The notes below the pieces were generated by a model, which did no database searches, was not told where the DNA came from, and saw only the letters and a list, made by a program, of their open reading frames with translations. Positions 60,749-64,000 of a stretch of 64,000 nucleotides of DNA are shown here, piece after piece. This DNA is from Actinocorallia herbida (lineage in GTDB: Bacteria; Actinomycetota; Actinomycetes; Streptosporangiales; Streptosporangiaceae): assembly GCF_003751225.1 (NCBI RefSeq), contig NZ_RJKE01000001.1, forward strand, positions 4,340,001-4,404,000, written 5' to 3'. The translations under genes were made by a program, and so were the position numbers. Every line of letters begins with the position of its first letter. The stretch's first letter is position 1.

Positions 60749-61069
60749 CGTCCGGATTCGCGCCCGCCCAGCCGGGCAATCCATCCGTAACCAGGGTGGA
60801 ACTGAGCGGACACCGGCATGGGAGACTTTGTTCTCGACGGAATCCACGGGCCCGGCACCGCGAAGGCGCCGGAGACGAGCGGAGGTGAGACGGGTGCGGA
60901 CAGCGGGCGATCTGCGGCGGCTCGTCCACCGGACCGCGTGGACCAGGGGCCGCGTGGCCCACGGGAGCCATCGGGCGCGGGCCCCGCGGGCCTGATCCGA
61001 GGTCCGGACGCGCCCGCGTACCGGCCGCAACCCACTTCTGCACCGCCCGATCCCGCCCGGAGGACTCCC
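60749..61069. other. 321-bp gap without a supported gene
   Basis: An in-frame ATG at 60818 could extend the deaminase by 84 residues, but the extra sequence is low-complexity (Gly, Pro, Arg, Ala) with no domain. The strong ribosome-binding site is next to 61070. The gap presumably holds the end of the MFS transcript and the deaminase promoter; I see no clear terminator. Confidence 0.4.
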
Positions 61070-61672
61070 ATGGACGTTTCCGCACTCGCCACCTCGTTCG
61101 GCGCCCGCCTTCCCGCCTGGGTGCTGGAGGAGATGGCCGACGTGCCCGAAGCCCTGCCCACGGACCGCGAAAGGCTCGACCTCACCAATCGGCTCGCCTC
61201 GCGCAACCACCGCGAGGACACAGGCGGCCCCTTCGCCGCCCTCGTCGTGGAACGGGAGAGCGGACGCGTCATCTCGGCGGGCGTGAACGTCGTCCTGGCG
61301 TCCGACCTGTCTTCCGTGCACGCGGAAGTGACGGCCTTGTCCCTCGCCCAGACCCGTCTGGGCCGCTGGGACCTGGGCGCTCCCGGCACCCCCGACCTCG
61401 AGCTCGTCGTCAACTGGCGCCCCTGCGTCATGTGCTACGGCGCCGCCATGTGGTCCGGCGTCCGCCGCCTCCTGCTGGCCGGCGACGGCCCCGAACTGGA
61501 AGAGCTCACCGGCTTCGACGAAGGCCCCATGCGCGACGACTGGCAGGCCCAGTTCGCCGCTCGAGGCATCGAGGTCGCCTACGGCGACTCCCCCCATGAG
61601 GCCGTGGCCGTCTTCAAGGAATACGGCTCCCGCGAAGACGCCGTCGTCTACAACGCCCGGGGCGCCTCCTGA
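61070..61672 (+). CDS. nucleoside/base deaminase (cytidine deaminase fold, guanine deaminase-like)
   Basis: This 200-residue protein has the zinc-dependent deaminase motifs: HAEVTALSLA (His ligand and catalytic Glu) and RPCVMCYGAAMWSGV (two Cys ligands). GGPFAALVVE and SREDAVVYNARG are also family-typical. Length and the C-terminal region resemble bacterial guanine or tRNA-type nucleoside deaminases more than cytidine deaminase. CGGAGGA lies upstream of the ATG. Confidence 0.88.
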   Translation: MDVSALATSFGARLPAWVLEEMADVPEALPTDRERLDLTNRLASRNHREDTGGPFAALVVERESGRVISAGVNVVLASDLSSVHAEVTALSLAQTRLGRWDLGAPGTPDLELVVNWRPCVMCYGAAMWSGVRRLLLAGDGPELEELTGFDEGPMRDDWQAQFAARGIEVAYGDSPHEAVAVFKEYGSREDAVVYNARGAS

Positions 61673-61806
61673 CCCTTTCGCCCGCCACGTCCGCCCGGAG
61701 CCCGTCCGGGCGGACGCCCTCACGGAACCGCCGGGTCCGCATCGCTTCCGCGACGAGTGCCGTCGCCGTCCCCGGGGGGAGATCGGCCCGGCGCTATCCT
61801 CTGCGC

Positions 61807-62244
61807 GTGCCGACCAGCCAGTATGTGCACTTCGCACTGTTCAGCGAGCGCACCTCAGCGGCTGCGGTGACGGCCCACCTCGGCGTCGAACCCGATGAGG
61901 CCACCGTCCGCGACAGCCGCCCGGCCGTCCCCGTCACGCACCGCTGGGAGATCTCCTGCCGCGAACCGGGCCTCTGCGTCGACGAACAGATCTCCTGCGT
62001 CCTCACCGGACTGCGGCCCCACCTCGACGGCCTCGCCGACCTCGCCCGCCGGCTGCGCGGCGAGTCCCCGGGGGGCGGCGCCGTCCTCGAGATCGTGCGC
62101 TGCTTCACCGACGAACGGCCTCCGTCCGGCGAGGCGGACGGCCCCGACCTGTTCGGCCGGCACCTCGATACGGACGTGCTGGACTTCCTCATCGAGACCG
62201 GTGCTTCTTCGGACGTCGACGAATACGACCTCACCGGCGACTGA
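61807..62244 (+). CDS. DUF4279 domain protein
   Basis: This 145-residue protein starts at GTG, probably leaderless: TATCCT at 61795-61800 ends six bases before the start. It has VHFALFSERTSAAAVTAHLG, VTHRWEISC and VDEQISCVLTGLRPHLDGLA, matching the DUF4279 pattern. The family is of unknown function, small and cytosolic, and often found near toxin-immunity or signalling genes; no such partner is visible here. Confidence 0.78.
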   Translation: MPTSQYVHFALFSERTSAAAVTAHLGVEPDEATVRDSRPAVPVTHRWEISCREPGLCVDEQISCVLTGLRPHLDGLADLARRLRGESPGGGAVLEIVRCFTDERPPSGEADGPDLFGRHLDTDVLDFLIETGASSDVDEYDLTGD

Positions 62245-62300
62245 CTCACCCTCACCCCCGATCGGCCTCGAACGGCTCCGCGCCGGTCAGGCCAGAGAGG

Positions 62301-62316
62301 CCTTGACTCGTCAAGG
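62301..62316. repeat. short perfect palindrome
   Basis: CCTTGAC (62301-62307) and GTCAAGG (62310-62316) flank a TC centre in the 192-bp gap between the DUF4279 gene and the convergent TetR gene. It could be a weak terminator or a binding site. Nothing else is supported in the gap. Confidence 0.35.
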
Positions 62317-62436
62317 AAGGCGTCCGGCGCATCCGGCCGCAGCCGGAACGAGCGCGTCCACTCGCCGGGCGGGTTCGCGGCCGTGCCTCCCCGTGGTTGG
62401 ACGCACCACCGTCTTCCGCCGAGCAACCGCACGGCG

Positions 62437-63045
62437 TCACAGGGGTGGGGGCGGGGCCTGGAGTGCGGCCGACAGCATGGCGGTGAGATCGGCGGTGAAG
62501 GCGGCGTGCGGGAGGAGGTGGGGTTCGGGGCGGGCGGCGCGGTCGGCGAGGGCCGCGGTGAGGAAGGCGATGAGGGCGGCGACGCGTTCCAGGGCGACGG
62601 GCTCGGGGAGACGCGCGGCCAGGGACTTCTCCAGGACGGAGAGCTGACGGGCGATCTCGGTGCCCGCGAGGAACGGCGGGGCCTCACGGGTGCGGACGCC
62701 CGCCTGGCCGGAGACCTGGGCGACGACGCGCAGGAAGTCCCGGCCCTCCTCGGTCTCCAGCTCCGCCGCGATCGGTTCGACGATCGCCGCGACGACCCCC
62801 CGGACATCGGCGCCCGCGAGGTCGGCGGACGCGCGGACGGGCTCCATCCGGTCCATCCCCGCGCGCAGGATCGCCTCGAGCAGGCCCTCGCGTGAGCCGA
62901 AGTGGTAGGTGATCGCCGAGTCGTTGGCCTGGCCCGCGAGCCAGACGATGTCGCGCGTCTTGGCGGCGGCCACGCCCTGCTCGGCGAACAGCCGGGCCCC
63001 GGCCTGCACGAGCCTGGCCCTGGTCTCGGTTGCGTTCCTGGCCAT
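62437..63045 (-). CDS. TetR family transcriptional regulator
   Basis: This 202-residue protein has a TetR helix-turn-helix (TRARLVQAGARLFAEQGVAA, SAITYHFGSREGLLEAIL) and a helical effector domain. It is divergent from a cytochrome P450 gene. Its -10 (TAGTAT on the minus strand, 63057-63052) ends six bases before the ATG, so translation is probably leaderless. Tandem palindromes in the gap are its likely operators. Confidence 0.9.
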   Translation of the reverse strand: MARNATETRARLVQAGARLFAEQGVAAAKTRDIVWLAGQANDSAITYHFGSREGLLEAILRAGMDRMEPVRASADLAGADVRGVVAAIVEPIAAELETEEGRDFLRVVAQVSGQAGVRTREAPPFLAGTEIARQLSVLEKSLAARLPEPVALERVAALIAFLTAALADRAARPEPHLLPHAAFTADLTAMLSAALQAPPPPL

Positions 63046-63055
63046 GGGGTGATAC

Positions 63056-63086
63056 TAACAGAGGGCGTTAATAACGAGTGCCGTTA
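63056..63086. promoter_or_regulatory. tandem TetR operators
   Basis: TAACA-GAGGG-CGTTA (63056-63070) and TAACG-AGTGC-CGTTA (63072-63086) are two 15-bp sites repeated every 16 bp, the second a perfect inverted repeat. They lie between the divergent TetR and P450 genes and overlap the TetR promoter. Confidence 0.6.
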
Positions 63087-63124
63087 AATCGTGTGTCGCC
63101 GAATCCGGAACGCGAGGTCCTGCC

Positions 63125-64000
63125 ATGCGTTACGACCCGTTCGATCCCGACTTCCAGTCCGATCCGTATCCCGCGTATCGCGCGCTGCGCGACGCCGATC
63201 CCGTCCATCGGCACGAGTCCCCGCACTATTGGGCGCTGTCCCGGTTCGCCGACATCTGGGAGGCCGTGCGCGATCCCGGCACCTGGTCGTCGGCGCAGGG
63301 CCTCACCTTCTTCCCCGACGAGATCACCGCGCTCGGCCTCGCGCCGACCATCGTCATGCTCGATCCTCCGCGGCACAGCATGCTGCGCCGCCTCGTGTCG
63401 GCGGGGTTCACGCCACGGCGCATAGGCGGGATGGAGGAGCTGCTGCGCGCGTTCGTCCGCGAGCGCCTGGCGCTGATGGAGCGCAAAGCGGCCGACGGCC
63501 GGATCCCCGATCTGCACCGCGACTACGCCTCGCCCCTGCCCACCTTCGCGCTCGCGCACCTGCTCGGCGTGCCCGAGGCCGACCGCACGCGCTTCGATCC
63601 CTGGGTCTCCGCGCTCACCACGATCCAGGACGAGGGCCTGAAGCTCGACGACGAGGCGGCCGTCACCGCGGTGGCCGAGATGTTCGAGTACTTCGGCGCC
63701 GTCATCACCGCCCGCCGCGCCGATCCCGGCGACGATCTCATCAGCGCCCTCACCGCCGCCGAGGTCGAGGGCGAACGCCTCACCGACTGGGACATCCTCG
63801 GGTTCTGTTTCGTCATGGTCGCGGGCGGCAACGACACCACCGGCAACCTCATCTCGCACGGCGTCATGCTGCTCGACGCCGACCACGCCCAGCGCGAACT
63901 CCTCGTCGCCGATCCGTCCCTCATCCCGAACGCCCTGATGGAGTTCCTCCGGCTGGAAGGCTCGGTCCAGGCCCTGGCCCGCACCACCACCCGCCCCGTC
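63125..64000 (+). CDS. cytochrome P450, partial (C-terminus beyond window)
   Basis: This ORF is open from the ATG at 63125 to the right edge, giving 292 codons with no stop, so the gene is truncated by the window. It shows DPFDPDFQSDPYPAYRALRD, HYWALSRFADIWEAVRDP, the C-helix region MLDPPRHSMLRRLVSAGFTP, the I-helix FVMVAGGNDTTGN and the K-helix ExxR motif in EFLRLEG. The heme-binding Cys loop lies beyond the window. It is probably controlled by the divergent TetR regulator. The substrate is unknown. Confidence 0.92.
   Translation, partial: MRYDPFDPDFQSDPYPAYRALRDADPVHRHESPHYWALSRFADIWEAVRDPGTWSSAQGLTFFPDEITALGLAPTIVMLDPPRHSMLRRLVSAGFTPRRIGGMEELLRAFVRERLALMERKAADGRIPDLHRDYASPLPTFALAHLLGVPEADRTRFDPWVSALTTIQDEGLKLDDEAAVTAVAEMFEYFGAVITARRADPGDDLISALTAAEVEGERLTDWDILGFCFVMVAGGNDTTGNLISHGVMLLDADHAQRELLVADPSLIPNALMEFLRLEGSVQALARTTTRPV

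Noticed and set aside
60818-61069. An 84-residue N-terminal extension of the deaminase
   Set aside because: The extra residues are low complexity, whereas the ATG at 61070 has a good ribosome-binding site and begins the conserved domain.
62252-62440. A 62-codon minus-strand frame between the DUF4279 and TetR genes
   Set aside because: No ribosome-binding site, no motif and shadow-like composition; I could not support a small gene or remnant here.
1-64000. CRISPR arrays, tRNA genes, insertion sequences or prophage genes
   Set aside because: I saw no regularly spaced repeats, cloverleaf-like stretches in the gaps, transposase or integrase motifs, or phage structural proteins. A dedicated search could still find degenerate remnants.

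Overview
The window is very GC-rich, with strongly G/C-biased third codon positions, frequent GTG starts, many ATGA/GTGA start-stop overlaps and several apparently leaderless promoters. Together with a four-gene conservon (sensor kinase, roadblock, DUF742, GTPase), LLM-type oxidoreductases, abundant CoA-ester enzymes and actinobacterial regulator families, this points to a filamentous actinomycete chromosome, perhaps of the Actinomadura/Thermomonosporaceae type. The genus is an inference. I saw no tRNA, rRNA, CRISPR array, insertion sequence or integrase.

Layout. 1-9.0 kb: a drug-exporter-type ABC pair under a divergent GbsR/MarR-like regulator, a secreted SGNH hydrolase, a NarL-type two-component system with a divergent membrane protein, and a secreted choice-of-anchor A/DUF11 protein. 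9.0-12.2 kb: a TetR regulator divergent from an acyl-CoA dehydrogenase/phosphotransferase pair resembling the two halves of ACAD10/11. 12.4-16.2 kb: a conservon whose roadblock gene carries a frameshift. 16.2-18.4 kb: a class III CoA-transferase divergent from a LysR regulator. 18.4-23.0 kb: a large membrane-anchored NACHT ATPase followed by two small proteins.

23.1-37.0 kb is a complete L-rhamnose regulon in two divergent operons. The leftward one encodes the ABC importer (rhaT-P-Q-S), mutarotase, isomerase and a bifunctional aldolase/lactaldehyde dehydrogenase. The rightward one encodes a LacI regulator, lutABC for L-lactate oxidation and rhamnulokinase. The set takes rhamnose to DHAP plus lactate and then pyruvate. 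37-46 kb holds an OmpA-like/lipoprotein pair, a sulfatase, an amino-acid permease, a molybdopterin protein, a small secreted protein, an NADP-dependent reductase and two CNNM/CBS membrane proteins.

46.5-57.2 kb is the most distinctive block: a GntR/FCD regulator followed by eleven tightly coupled genes for an unidentified CoA-dependent catabolic route (three MaoC-type proteins, LLM oxidoreductase, CoA-transferase, MmgE/PrpD, multi-RidA protein, Cys-less thiolase with a DUF35 partner, acyl-CoA dehydrogenase, CitE-like lyase). A 10-bp motif, AAAGGTCWGA, occurs four times in its control regions. 57.2-64 kb: a DUF6745 pair, a MarR/MFS efflux pair with a nested-palindrome control region, a nucleoside deaminase, a DUF4279 protein, and a TetR regulator divergent from a cytochrome P450 that runs off the right edge.
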